DNA from: Pseudoscleropodium purum
Lineage: Eukaryota; Streptophyta; Bryopsida; Hypnales; Brachytheciaceae
Direction: 5' to 3'
Assembly (NCBI GenBank): GCA_963969395.1
Contig: OZ017795.1
Location: 4,588,001 to 4,652,000 of the forward strand
Length of the DNA stretch: 64,000 nucleotides
Shown here piece after piece: positions 47,394-58,995 of the stretch (the first letter of the stretch is position 1; the number at the start of each line of letters is the position of its first letter). The translations under genes and the position numbers were made by a program. The notes beneath the pieces were generated by a model that saw only the letters and a program-made list of their open reading frames with translations, made no database searches and was not told where the DNA came from.

Positions 47394-49280
47394 ATGGTAC
47401 GTGATACTTGTGCCTTCGGAATGCGGTCTTTGGTTGCTTTTCTTGAGAAATTTTGGTTCTCGGTATACGCTTGCAATTTCTAGTGATTTGTTAGGATTGA
47501 GTATGAATGCATTGGTTATTGGAGTAATGTAGAACGCACCAATTGATCATGTTAACCTAGAGCTCGTGATAATCTCATCACTTTGGTTGAGGTGAACAGG
47601 TGAAGAAGAAAACAGCACGGCAAAAGGTTCGCGAGAAGTCTACAAAGAAGGACACGTCCGAAAAGGTAACGTTTATCTAATTACTATAAACCCTACATCT
47701 CTCATTTTTTTCTTATCAAAGACGCGATTGCACTTTTGGGGAGTAGCGCTGTGACCTGCATTGAATTTTTGCTCTTTTTGTCATTGCAGCGAGATGAAGA
47801 GACGATGGTTCATGATGCGGCCAGGTATGCAATACGTACTGCATCTGGAAAGGAAGTAATGCGAATTCACTAATTTAATTTCAGATATCTGCATGGCCTA
47901 GGTCTTTTTCAATCATAGATAAACGGATGTCTTATCGGCTGAATTCTTGTAGTGTATTTTTTTTTTCCTGTAGTACTCGATTGTGAGCAAATTTTCAATG
48001 CAATCGTCCAATCGACAAGCAGTTTATATCATCGTTTTTGATGGAATGTTTTTGTTTGTTTGCTGTTGCAGTGAGTGGGGTAGCGAAGAAGGAACAGATC
48101 CGAAGTCCGAGCGAGCAAGTGTGAAGAGGAAGATGGCAAAGCAAATGCGCTTTTTGAACAGTAATTTTCTTGCCTAAGCTTTTTTTTTTTCGGTTCACAT
48201 GTTTCCTCGTCGTGTTTTTAAATTCATTATGTCGCTGTCTTCCTCTTACCTGTTTATTATTGGTGTATTTCGCAGAGTTGGAAGAAACTCAAAGGGTTTT
48301 GTCTGCCAAGAAAACCATCTCTAAGGTAATTATTTTTGTGCTAAATATTGTGTGGATTGGCTACTGTTGCAGACGCTAATGTTTGGCTTTGATTTCGCTT
48401 TCTGCTTTTCAGTTGCAGCAGCTCAGTACAAATCTTGAGATACTCTGCATATCTAGTTCTTACACCTCTGTCCAGCAAGTACTCCTAGGCATAGTTTCTT
48501 CCTTTTGGTATTAACTATAGAATGCTATCTAACTTTGCGCATGACAACATTTTTGGGTGCAGAAAAGACGAAAATCACAAACTGGAAAAACTTTGAACGA
48601 TCTTTCTTCTCTCTCGGAGTTCTTGCCATTGATCACTTCTTCAACTACTGCTACAACGACTAAAATCCTTCGAAGCAAAGCAAAACAAAAGATTGTGTAA
48701 GTTACTGTTTCCGAAGTCTTTCTTAAAATTTCCCTGCCTGTATTTGACTGAACATCTCAGCATATGGAACAAATTTAGGAATCTGACTAGATTCGGACCG
48801 TGTAGTCTACAATACTACGAGGGCCTTCTTGCGATACAATTATGTGCCATTTTTGTCACACTGTGGATGCTAGGTCATTAAATCTGGCAATCTGTCATGA
48901 CCACCTTGAATTCTGGAGGAGTTTATAATCTTTAGTGCCGTATATATGGAACTCTGCATTGTTTTCTTATTGTGTCTATTTGCAGGTGTTTGTCTCCATC
49001 TAGATTGTGTGAATCGCTTACTGCATATATTTACTTTTCAGGTTTTGAAATTGCAACTTCGAACTGTTTTTCTTACACCTCATGTCTCTTTTCTTTCTTT
49101 AAATCTTGTAGAACGAATGAAACGAAGCAGCTAGCAGCAGTTCTTTCACACCCGCAATTCAAAGCCAACCCGTTTGCTGCTATTCAGCAGCACCTCGCTC
49201 TCACAATTCCTGCGCCCACTCCTGAACCCATTGTGAAGGCACCCGCCAAAGCAGGTTCGAAGAAGAAGAAGAAGAATTAG
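47394..49280 (+). CDS. SLX9-like ribosome biogenesis protein, seven exons
   Basis: Exons 47394-47396, 47600-47665, 47790-47824, 48072-48160, 48276-48325, 48563-48696 and 49112-49280 join in phase to give 181 residues. The first exon contributes only the ATG, immediately followed by GTACGTG. SLX9 is a nucleolar factor needed for small-subunit pre-rRNA processing and 40S export. Family features seen are a Lys-rich N-terminus, the SERASVKRKMAKQMRFLNKL helix, KKTISKKRRKSQ, LNDLSSLSEFLPLI, SKAKQKIVTNETKQLAAVLS, HPQFKANPFAAIQQHLA and a Lys-rich tail. The sequence order matches plant SLX9 proteins. The whole protein is highly basic, as expected of an rRNA-associated factor. Confidence 0.88.
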
Positions 49281-51246
49281 CGAGTAGCTTTCTTCCCTTT
49301 TTACACTCATATTTTAGCGTTAGTCGCTGCGGGAAATCCTGCAGATTTTCTGTGTTGCAACCCCCAGTGACAAGGATTTTGGGGATTGAATAAGCTGCTA
49401 CTTTGCGGGAACAGAAAATTCACAAGAAAATGACGTTAAATTCTGTGGTGAAAGAATTGTTACCTGATTTCGTGCTTACAGCATTGTCATGACATTCTTT
49501 GTAGGTAGTAGTCTCTCGGTATCTAGCCAGAATCCGATTCCCAAATTTTCAATTCTAGGAGCAAAACTACCCGGCTGAACTCTGTAATTCATAGTTGAGT
49601 GAACTTATGAAACTTATATCCCGGTTGAGATATACATGAGGACGCATGGTTCCAAGCATGTTTGTAGTAGCAATATATCCGTTTCACCTGTCTTAATGCA
49701 GCGACTACTTTGGTTCTGGGTATGATAATTCCGATGACATCGTGTGAGGAAGTGAGACAGGTCTTCGGGGAATGCAATCTCCAGGAATAGTACCGGATAA
49801 GTCCAGCTCGGGACTGTTAAAATCGATCTGCTATTCTATTTGAGCTTATTATCAGTTGCGAGTGAATATCATTGCACGGGGTGAATGTGTGTGCTAGTGG
49901 ACTGTTTTCAAAAGCAGTTTCTAGTCTTTTTGATGAAAGTTTCTTGACGAGTTGTGCAGCATCTTGGAGTTCCTTCCTTCTTCCTTAAGTTTTTTCTTAA
50001 GAAATCTAAAAATTGAATAAATGATTGAAATTGCAAGTTCTATGTGTTAGAACCTGAATTACTTAAATGAATAACGTTATCCTAAAAATCATTTTTTTTC
50101 TTGAATTTTTAATTATAATTATGTTTCATGAATAAAATGAATTTTGAGACTGCTATTTAATTATTAAAAAAAAAAAATCACCTATATCCCATGAAAAATA
50201 CAATTCATTTTTTTTGCTATTTTGGTAATGCCACACAAATGAAACCATTGAAAAAGGAAATTGATTTTGAAAAGCATATTTGCCAGTAAGAAAGAATTTA
50301 ACAGATTCTCATACTATTTAAATAAAATAAATTCTAAAAATTTGGAAACATTATGGGTTATTAATTTTTTATAAAACACTAAAATCTTTTAGAATTACAT
50401 TCTAATTTCACAATTGTTAGGTTAAGTTCGTCTTGCTTGCATCATGTTATCAAATATATTTAGGTTTATTTGCTTTCATATGAAGATGTGATTTTCTGTA
50501 AATTGATTTTGAAGATGTAAAAAATATAATATAATATTGTACCGTGAAGGTTTGGTTCCACATTAGAGTGCTGGAAGTGGATTTTCCCGTTAGATTCTTA
50601 TGAGTCCATGTCACCTCAGACCATTTACAAGATGACATGTGGTATTTTTTCACTCCATTCTGAAAATGCGAACTTCAGCTTGTAGTCTCTGATGGTGCGG
50701 CACCGGAAGCTTCTTCGAGTTAGTGGCAATTTACTTATGGCGGTCCATGTCTATCCATGGAATCACCAACTGAATGTGAGTCTAGACTGCTTTTATACGA
50801 TCTTATTTGCCAGTACAGTAAGTGATTTTACAATGGTTTTGAATTGGTTCTGGACTTACTTTAAACTCATGGTCTATTTTACACCATAGCAAAACTGTTG
50901 CAAACTGATGCAAACTTGTTGCAGAAGTGGCAGGCACGAATCCAATGCATATCTAAGTTATGCAAAAATTGCAGTAAACCACTGCTAAATTGTTAAATGA
51001 TAGGGTCCTTGCTGTCAACTTGTCATTGCAGAACCGTTCAAAACTATAATTGCAACCACTCCCTTCTACACTAGTGCAGTATCCAAGGTGCTACGTACAC
51101 TACGTGGTTAAGAAAAATCCTACACAGAGAACATTATCTGTAGCTCGCTCTAAAACAGATAGAGTATGTGACAGTCCGCCTTTGCAACGAAAACTAACTG
51201 TCGCAGACGGGGTATTTGCTGTCTCCCTTTTCCAAAAAAACTATCT
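49281..51246. other. 3' flank and intergenic DNA, no supported gene
   Basis: The first 600 bp is the untranslated and terminator region of the SLX9-like gene. 50.0-50.6 kb is AT-rich. A short frame beginning MVRHRKLLRVSG at 50692 ends in a possible donor but has no partner exon that I can find. Confidence 0.3.
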
Positions 51247-51410
51247 TCACTGACACGGGTTACTACATAGTACGTTAACCAATTGCATGAATTCTCGTGG
51301 AAGGTGTCCTAGTGCTGTCAATGACTCTAATTGAGAGAAAGTAATTCCAGCACACAATTTATCTAGTAAACTTAAGTCATAGAATGAACTGATCGAAGGG
51401 TCGAATTTAC

Positions 51411-53437
51411 CTGAGATAATGACCTTACAAGCGATCTGGAGCAGTTGGACAATGATGCGTCCAGATGTGTCAGCCCTAAATTCAAAGTCCAAGTCACACA
51501 AAATGTTTCAGTCTCTGGTTGGAAACCTCTTTCATTTGCCTTCCGATCCCAACTCGCGAGACCATCCATTGCTTTCTCCCTGAACCTCCTCGCGAGATGA
51601 GCTTCAAATACGGACTGCAGAGACCAATACAGTGAGCTTCAAGCAGAAGCATTTTAATTTTGGATCCTCATACTGCTCACCTTGGCAATTTTATTCTCTT
51701 CAGTTCCTTAAAAGTCGGTGCAACTTGCTCCACGAGTCGCTCTACGCTCTTTTTGCGTACTGTTCAGGTACGCCATGCCCAAGTACTTGACCTAGCTTCT
51801 CTGAATTCTTGTCATCTAAGTATTTTGAATTAATTATCCTGACTTTTCTTCTCAATTTTTCCTTCTTTAGAAATTTCAGTTTGCAGCTCCTCCTCGAGTT
51901 CTCGCAGCCTCCAGAAGCTGCTCCATCATGAATGGTTCAGCCAAGCGAGGGTTGGGCGGCAATCAGCACCGGCTCCTCCAGCAGTTGCAAGTCGCGTTAA
52001 ATTACCAACTTTCAATTAAGCGAGCTCGACAAAATGAACTAGCAAAATCATTGAAATTCGAATGCATGGTTGATCTAGACTCGATAAGTAACGTACCGAC
52101 GTACACTCGTGACAGCTTAAATTAAGAACGAAATCTGCATTAAATCCGGAGTTGCTAGTGAAGTTGATAGGTCGACTCGAGGATGCATTGGAAATATCAT
52201 CCATCTTATCAACCAGCAAAAGATCACCCGGCCCTGTACCCTTCACAACCTCGTAAGTCAATATGTCTAGCTACATTGCGAAAAGACAGCCCACTATACA
52301 AGCCACGAGCTCATCCCAGCTTATAGAGCTGAAAATCTGCTGGATTTGATCGCTGGCAGAATACTGATCGAAAGGAAAAAACCGATGAACCCAAAACGTG
52401 TCAATTTCATTAAATTGGCGATAATCCATTCTTTTGCCGCGGTTCGGGCCCTGCGACCTGAAACCAAAATCTATGCTTGTCCTCTTTTGTAGTTGAAATT
52501 AGACCTTGGTGAAGATACACGTCACGATTTTCGGCGAGTGGAACATCGCAAATTTAACGAAATTGACGTTCCAACTTCCAAGCATTGTCATGCCATAGAT
52601 GTCAGGTGAGTTGCTCATAATCCAACTCATGAATCATGACCTCAAGAAACCTGAACTTCTAACTCCCACATACAATCCTCTATCGAATCTTAAAAAGCAA
52701 GTTAAGCTGACGAAGCATGAAATACACAACACTGCAAGTCTCTAGCTAGTGCGGATGGAGCCCTGAGGCTTATCGTTAATTGCAAATGCCACAAATTCAA
52801 GAGAAGACAAGGGCAAGGGCAAATGATTCTACAGGAAGATTAACAGAAGCAGATACAAGGTGGGAAGAATGGGGACTGTTCAATTAAAATGCGGGTTTAA
52901 ATGCCCATACTTGGTGAAGCTCGGTCCTCATTGCCAGTAGAAAATCAAACTCATTGACATAATAATGAATCGAATTGTTTTGAGCCTGAGTACTTTCTAA
53001 CATGGCTATTCGCCACCGACAAAACAAATCAATCGCAATAGAATCTGCATCCACTGCTTGTAATGCAAAGTATGCCTCGGGGGCAGCATTCATGCATGTT
53101 AGATCCAATTGACTTGTCAACCCGTTTTCGAGGCCGAACTAGATGAGCCTCGGTGGTCATTACGATCACTCCCAAAGCTTTAAAAGCCTCACGTCCATGA
53201 TCCTCATCTCATTGTCTCCTTCAGGTCCTCCAGTTCTGTGTAGAGTCTCTCTAACTAGGAGCCCGTCCCCCTCTCCTCTCTCTGGACGCGAGCAACTCTT
53301 GCTCAATTTTCATGTCTTCCTCCAGTACCTCCTCCAGTTGTTGGAGCGAAAGCTCAGCCAGAAGCTCACCATCACCACCTCGGTCACCACCTCGGTCACC
53401 ACCAACACCATTATGGTCACCAAGTGGTCCGTTTCTC
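51411..53437 (-). pseudogene. Multi-segment coiled-coil/unknown locus, probably one or two decaying genes
   Basis: Reading leftwards, several protein-like segments are bounded by plausible splice sites. 53437-53251 has a Gly/Asp-rich start and the coil LLAELSLQQLEEVLEEDMKI. 53253-53204, in another frame, gives LERLYTELEDLKETM. 53138-52911 gives ALQAVDADSIAIDLFCRWRI and YYVNEFDFLLAMRTELHQ. 52630-52505 starts MSWIMSNSPDIYGMTMLGSW. 52450-52097 starts GPNRGKRMDYRQFNEID and has one in-frame stop at 52271-52273 before LDILTYEVVKGTGPGDLLLV. Further on, 51915-51830 (LRELEEELQTEISKEGK), 51759-51681 (VERLVEQVAPTFKELKR) and 51614-51411 (SVFEAHLARRFREKAMDGLA) look like a second, shorter copy of the coil-plus-body plan. 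I do not recognise the family. No single model joins all pieces in phase, hence the pseudogene label; an intact but differently spliced gene remains possible. Confidence 0.4.
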
Positions 53438-53718
53438 TTTCAACCCTTAGCCTCGGCGTCCTACAGTTACAGTTTTTCTACTCGCATCACGTCTCTTGTC
53501 CAGCTGAGACTACGCACTTAAAAGGATCATTATCAACTAACAATACAAGTTGCATTTGCGTAACTGATTGTAGTTTCTTGATGCATGCGCTTGAATGACT
53601 TATGACATTCATTTTCTTTAAGCAGAAATAAGGGTTTGCATGTCATATTAATTGATATTGATACCCAAGGCGGAGACTGATCGAGTGTACATGTGAATTC
53701 ATTTGCTGTCTGATAAAC

Positions 53719-54969
53719 ATGGATGCAGGATCGACCGAGATGGACGAGATCGATCCATTTCTACAGACACCTCTCGTGTGGTGCGGTGGAGAAGATGCAG
53801 AGCAAGATGTTTCCATCCGCTTGATCCTGCGAGGACTCCCCGAAGAGGAGACCGATTATCTTCCCCCCTTGGCCGACGTGCGGGTGCATTCGAGTCGTTT
53901 GCGAACGTGCAGCAAATACTATGCAACGGCCTTGGGTCCGCCCTGTCCGAAGCGGAAGCGGACTCCATTGGAATGCAAACTGGAAGTCTGCGCAGATGAA
54001 ACGGTTTACAGCGACTGTTTTGCAAGGATGTATACCCCTTTTCGAAAGAACTTCGGGGACGTGAGCTATGCTCTCCAGCTTCTCCGCGTCGCCAAACAGA
54101 TTGAGTTTGAGGAGCTTTCGAGAGCCATCTGCTCGTACTTGTCGTCGGTCCAGTGGTCCGGTGAGGAGGAGTTGAAGATCCGACGGTATGTGGCTTCACC
54201 TCATTTTCCTCGTGGTCACGCCGAGGAGCTCGTGGCGCGAGTGGAGAGGAAAGAAGATCCTCGCAGGCCAGTTCGCCTTCTGATTCAGCAGTGTATGCAC
54301 TCTCTGCATAATGTCGACGACAACAACTCATCCCGCGCTTTACTCGAGGAATTACTGAAGACAGTCGGAGGACGACAAAGTGAATGTTCGACTTATGAGC
54401 AGGACGTAGTCACAATTATCAACGAAGAGGCGAAGCGCATGATTGAGGATGTTCACATGAACTACAATTCTTGTGTGAAGAGTCGTTTTGAACAAGTGCC
54501 CAAGCTCAGGGCGGTGCGTTATGTGTTGGACGCGTTAGTGGGGGCGTCACTCGGGGAAGCAGAGGTGAAGTGCTTCTTGAGTCTGGAAAACTACCCCAGC
54601 ATTGTTGCACATGCCGCGAGAAGTTTGGAACAGGAAACTTATCTTGTTGCCACTGAATTTGCGGGTCTCATTCTTTCCATCTGTACAGAGGTGGTGGTTG
54701 GAAATCTGCTTTTGGGGATACATGATCGAGTCGCGCTGCTGAAGAATTGGCGCCCTGTCTTCCAGAAGCTTGACATGATGGAGAGTTTCAAGTCAATGGC
54801 CGCGCGTTTGTTCCCCACTTTGCCCTTCCCGCAGCAGATGGAGTTCATCAACAATGAGGCCGAGAGGGATAACTACGACACTTATATGAGCCCACAATCA
54901 CTTGTAAGGCTGTTGAAGGATCAGTGGCCAGTTGCTGACGACGCAGGGATGCAGGCTGAGATGGATTGA
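53719..54969 (+). CDS. BTB/POZ domain protein, intronless, plant At1g63850-like group
   Basis: A single 416-residue frame with coding-like composition starts at ATG 53719 and ends TGA. BTB proteins of this kind are usually thought to act as substrate adaptors for CUL3 ubiquitin ligases or as dimerisation modules. The BTB fold covers about residues 28-137: DVRVHSSRLRTCSKYYATAL is the helix pair that follows the first strand, and CFARMYTPF and ALQLLRVAKQIEFEELSRAI are the later helices ending in the BTB-BACK junction. The C-terminal 280 residues are helical (ALLEELLKTVGG, LRAVRYVLDALVGAS, LVATEFAGLILSIC) and end in MSPQSLVRLLKDQWPV. There is no NPH3 domain and no zinc finger. The assignment to the At1g63850 group rests on overall layout and is less certain than the BTB call. 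It may share a divergent promoter with the locus to its left. Confidence 0.82.
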   Translation: MDAGSTEMDEIDPFLQTPLVWCGGEDAEQDVSIRLILRGLPEEETDYLPPLADVRVHSSRLRTCSKYYATALGPPCPKRKRTPLECKLEVCADETVYSDCFARMYTPFRKNFGDVSYALQLLRVAKQIEFEELSRAICSYLSSVQWSGEEELKIRRYVASPHFPRGHAEELVARVERKEDPRRPVRLLIQQCMHSLHNVDDNNSSRALLEELLKTVGGRQSECSTYEQDVVTIINEEAKRMIEDVHMNYNSCVKSRFEQVPKLRAVRYVLDALVGASLGEAEVKCFLSLENYPSIVAHAARSLEQETYLVATEFAGLILSICTEVVVGNLLLGIHDRVALLKNWRPVFQKLDMMESFKSMAARLFPTLPFPQQMEFINNEAERDNYDTYMSPQSLVRLLKDQWPVADDAGMQAEMD

Positions 54970-56229
54970 AGGTAGACTGGATATTTGTCGCTGATTCGCT
55001 CCCACGATTCCTATGTATTTAATTTCGCGCCTGACCGGTAGATCAGAGATTTCTTTGGTTCAAGACCGGCTTCACGGATGAAGTTTCAGCCGAATGATAA
55101 GTTTATTTAGTCACGATGCAAAAGTGGACGTATAATAAAGACACGTATATGTCGATTTGATCTGAAAAATTTCATACTCATAATTCAGGTACAGCTAGAG
55201 TATGTAGAGCTTTAGTACAGCTTTGAATTACCAGTTACTTCTTCAGTCGATCCAGTTTGGACAAATTTTTCAGCATATTCGGAGATAAAACTTGGCTGCT
55301 CGAGTATCTTGTGTGACTTGCATCATAGTGTTTATCCATGTAGAGCTCATGAAGTTGAGCACTCAGTGCATTGAGTTTGCAGACAGATACATGGACATAA
55401 AGTGCACGCGTGGTTTGTGGAGTCCATCATTTCGAAAGTTTTATTTATGCAGTATTAATTAATTAATTAATTAATTAATATTTTGTATTTGATTTGCCTT
55501 CGACATTATGTCTAGATAGTCGCGGACGGACTGCCATTTCTGGTGTACGTTAACTATGGCAACAGGGGAAATTTGGGCCACTGATTTTCCCTGTGTGCAG
55601 CTTTTCCATCACGCGGTTTAAACCAAATGGAGGAGTGAGGTATTCATTTCAGTCTGTCATAAATTGCAAATTATTTAAAATGATAATGTGATGCTAGATG
55701 CATGCTTGAATTCAAGGGTGGGTCCTAACTCCTTTCAACTATTCCTCGTCAACTGCTGTGCTTAACAAACTAAGCACGACTCCTTCCTTGTAAGTATCCT
55801 CAAAGGATTACAGTTGCCATAACATTGTTCAGCTAGCAATGGAACAGACTGGCACGATGTCTGGCTTTGAGGTTTAATCAGAAAACGTTATTTTATTCTA
55901 ACATGGAGGAAATAACGATAAGGTTTAAACTCTTTATGCGGACACATTCAAAAGAAGTCAGAGTTACTCTAAATTAGTCACCACAAGAAAAATTGTGGGA
56001 AATTAGAGTCACTACAATCCCGACTCCAATTCTACAAATTTTTACTTAGAACTAGTACAATATTGAAAGAAATATTTTAGCTTGCACTAACCAAAAATAG
56101 TTTGATTTTGGAACAAGTGATAAATGATTGTAATCCACTGTACACTTGTGCTCCTTCCGTCCCAAAATCATCTTCCGATTACCCTTCATTTTTTTATTGG
56201 TCCCAAACGGATCTTCCGGTTGCGAAGCA
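54970..56229. other. Intergenic; (ATTA)n microsatellite at 55454-55480
   Basis: 3' flank of the BTB gene, then AT-rich DNA. Apart from the tetranucleotide array I see no feature. Confidence 0.5.
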
Positions 56230-56391
56230 GCCATGCCCCGTGAGGCTGAGCCAAGCCGCAATACCCCGTACGTGTGCGCCACCCTTTTGAGTAGCGACGT
56301 CAATGTGGCTCTGGCGCTCGACATTCACGGAGCACTAGTCCTTCGCTTGCCAACCGCGGATGAGGTGCGTGGAGACAAGCTACGAGGATGA
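56230..56391 (+). pseudogene. 3' fragment of an RMA-like RING gene
   Basis: The plus-strand peptide TLLSSDVNVALALDIHG then ALVLRLPTADEV closely parallels TMLSSDVNVVTEFDDHG then ALVLHLPIAEEV of the RING protein encoded at 58996-59442. The RING finger itself is missing; upstream sequence keeps only a vague trace (NTPYVCATLL where the intact relative has KPCPVYSTML). It therefore looks like a truncated duplicate in the opposite orientation, about 3 kb away. Confidence 0.65.
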
Positions 56392-57193
56392 CATGAAGCT
56401 GCATTCATTTCTGTCAAGTGTAATAAATTCTGCACATTGTGCACTCATTTGTCTTTCATAAACCTAATTAACTGCATCAATGATTCCAAACTACAACACA
56501 ATCATTAGAAATTCTTTCATCAAATACTCAAACGAACTTACAGTTGAATATTCTGAAATTGGTGTTCCTGGCAATCAATACAATGGCCGGTTAATGAATA
56601 TTTTAGATCGTGTGAGACTGAGTATATATTTCATTAAATCAGGATCGAATATATTACAAATACAACTTCAAAAAATCAACAATAGTGACATCACACTGCC
56701 ACCAAATGAATCAAAAATTGCAGATCAAACTTAGTGTGTCTTCATCAACAGAGCATACCTCCATTGCGTGACTCATTTCGTTCAGATGCTCTAAGCATCG
56801 GACTATTATTGTATCTGAGTCAATATGTGGCTACGACTTTTGAGGAGTTGAACAGGCAGCATAATTCCCTTCAATCTGCCATACAATTCTTTGTAAGAGT
56901 GGGTTCTTGCAATGACAAAGATCTGGTCATTTCTCACTGCAATGCTTCTGGCCATGGCTCTCAGGTCTCACTTGAGCGAGAACGCCTGACGAATTTTATG
57001 AATAATAAGAAATGAGTTATGCCTCATTTGTCTACAAGCTCCTCTTGAACTTCTGCCATGTAACTTAGATTGATCCCAATTTCCACCACAGGTCGTACAC
57101 ATGCTGGATCTCACTTATTTTGCCACCTTTTTTTTATTAGGGACAAAGTGAAATAATGATAATAATGAATAGTAATATGGCAACATATTTAAT

Positions 57194-57499
57194 GGTGAAT
57201 TTCATTAAAATGGCAGTATTCCATATGCCATTTTCACACCTTGACATTTAGGACAAGTATACATTGCTAACATCTAGAGCACTTTTAAATTATAGAAATC
57301 TAGGACTAATATAGATATTAGACTTAGCAATCTGAAAAATCTAGGATTGCTATAGATTTCAAATATCTAGGAGATATGTAGATTTCAAAAATCTAGTACT
57401 AGTATAGATTCTAGTACAGAAAAAATGGTTCAAGATGCACGGTCTAATCTACTAAAAGTGCCAAATTAACGGAGTACCGCCATTTTAATGAAATTTTCT
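57194..57499. mobile_element. MITE family III, copy at 57.2 kb
   Basis: AATTTCATTAAAATGGCAGT at the left end is inverted at the right as CGCCATTTTAATGAAATT. The roughly 306-bp interior contains near-tandem AATCTAG/TATAGATT words. No coding capacity. Confidence 0.7.
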
Positions 57500-57585
57500 A
57501 TTTTAGCAAATTGTAGTAGAAGTTTTTGCAAGTAGAATTTGAATTTTCTGTGATTGTTAGGATAATTATATATGTTAAGAATAAT

Positions 57586-58184
57586 GGGCAATTTCGTTAA
57601 AATGGCAGTATTCTGGATGCCATTTGTATCATGGTTGTCATAACAGGCGAGTTAGGGTCATCGGACGGGACAAACGGATGGGCAAACCGGACCAAACGGA
57701 CGGACGGTTCGGACGGCTTTAATTTTGTAACTTGTGCAATTTTGTAAAATGACACGTTACCTCGGAATATGCCTTGACGATCTCATCCGTGCCCAGCATG
57801 TTCCTTAATCCACATGGCATCCACGTGGCCTATTTTTTCATTATCAGAAAGTCAACTATGTGTTGACTATATCAGACGGGCAGGACCTTTAACAGATGGG
57901 CAAACTGGACGTCTGTCCACTATGACAACCATGATTTGTATGATGGCAATTTATTCTGAATACCATTTGTATAGTACTTTCTATTGCATGGGGTCATGAA
58001 ACATTGCCATATGTGTGCATGGAAGGCGTAGGTGTACCAAACCACTTACAAAACCAATAGAATTCACAACTCTGCCACCTTTTTTTTTCCAAAAACAATC
58101 CCATTTTTGCTTGAAATTTTTAGCCTTGTGCCAAAATAATTTCCTACTATTTTACCAAAATATCGCTATTTTAATGAAATTCCC
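57586..58184. mobile_element. MITE family III, copy at 57.6 kb, interrupted by a hAT MITE
   Basis: The termini GGGCAATTTCGTTAAAATGG and, inverted from the right, GGGAATTTCATTAAAATAGC match the family III copy just upstream. Without the nested insertion and its duplicated target it is about 287 bp. Confidence 0.75.
57630..57933. mobile_element. hAT-type MITE with perfect 8-bp target duplication
   Basis: Perfect terminal inverted repeats CATGGTTGTCATA and TATGACAACCATG bound 304 bp. ATTTGTAT occurs directly outside both ends (57622-57629 and 57934-57941), the 8-bp target duplication typical of hAT elements. The interior has GACGG-rich repeats and no transposase. It sits inside family III and is therefore the younger insertion. 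Confidence 0.9.
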
Positions 58185-58995
58185 TATAGTATCATATTGT
58201 AGATTCTTATAATGAATCATAGATGGTAGTATTCATTCTCTATAAATATGCTCATTTTGTATTTTCTAAAGTAGTAGAACTAATATAAGGTTAACAATAG
58301 ATTTAGCAAGAAACGACACATTTAGAACCTTGAAGAACAATAGAGTGATGCATGAATAGTGGCACCTCTAAATTGCCACTTTAATATCTACTCAAGTTCT
58401 AAATATGAGACAAAAATTTGGTTTTCAACTAAGCAAAGATGCAAAACATGGCAATTTAATGTGGGCCCATTTTAGTTTTGGGTCTCAAATGGAAAACATG
58501 AATCCTTTCTAAGATTCACATATTTTCAAAAAATTCAAGATCTTCAAATCTTAGGTATTTTATAACAATTATACCATCACCCTAGGATAGAACAAAGTTG
58601 AAAGTTAGAACACAATCATCCATCTACCTCAACATGTAAGCCTTGCAAAATCTTCATTTAGAACTATTTTTGAATTTATATAACTTTCTAATGAAAACAA
58701 ATAGAAGTTAATATATAAACAACATCATCAATCAAATTGCGTCACAATATGACACATGTTTTGGCAGCAACTAGGACAACCAAATATATTGAATCTTATT
58801 GATCTAATTACATGCTACCCTGGCAATGGATCTAAAGACCATTCCCATTCTGGTGGTCACAAAATCGTAACTCTCTAGTTACTTCATTGCTGAGCGGTAA
58901 TAAAAGAGGCGCAAATGAGTTTGTACAGTGGCTAAAGTGCTTCTGCAAATGAAAAAATGATACATTCTAGGCCTCTGAAGCCCTTGATCATGAAT
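58185..58995. other. Intergenic, no gene
   Basis: AT-rich DNA without supported frames or clear repeat ends; its right end is the 3' flank of the RING gene. Confidence 0.35.

Noticed and set aside
53699..54331. 210-codon minus-strand frame
   Set aside because: It is antisense to the BTB gene and has low-complexity Arg/Ser composition typical of shadow frames.
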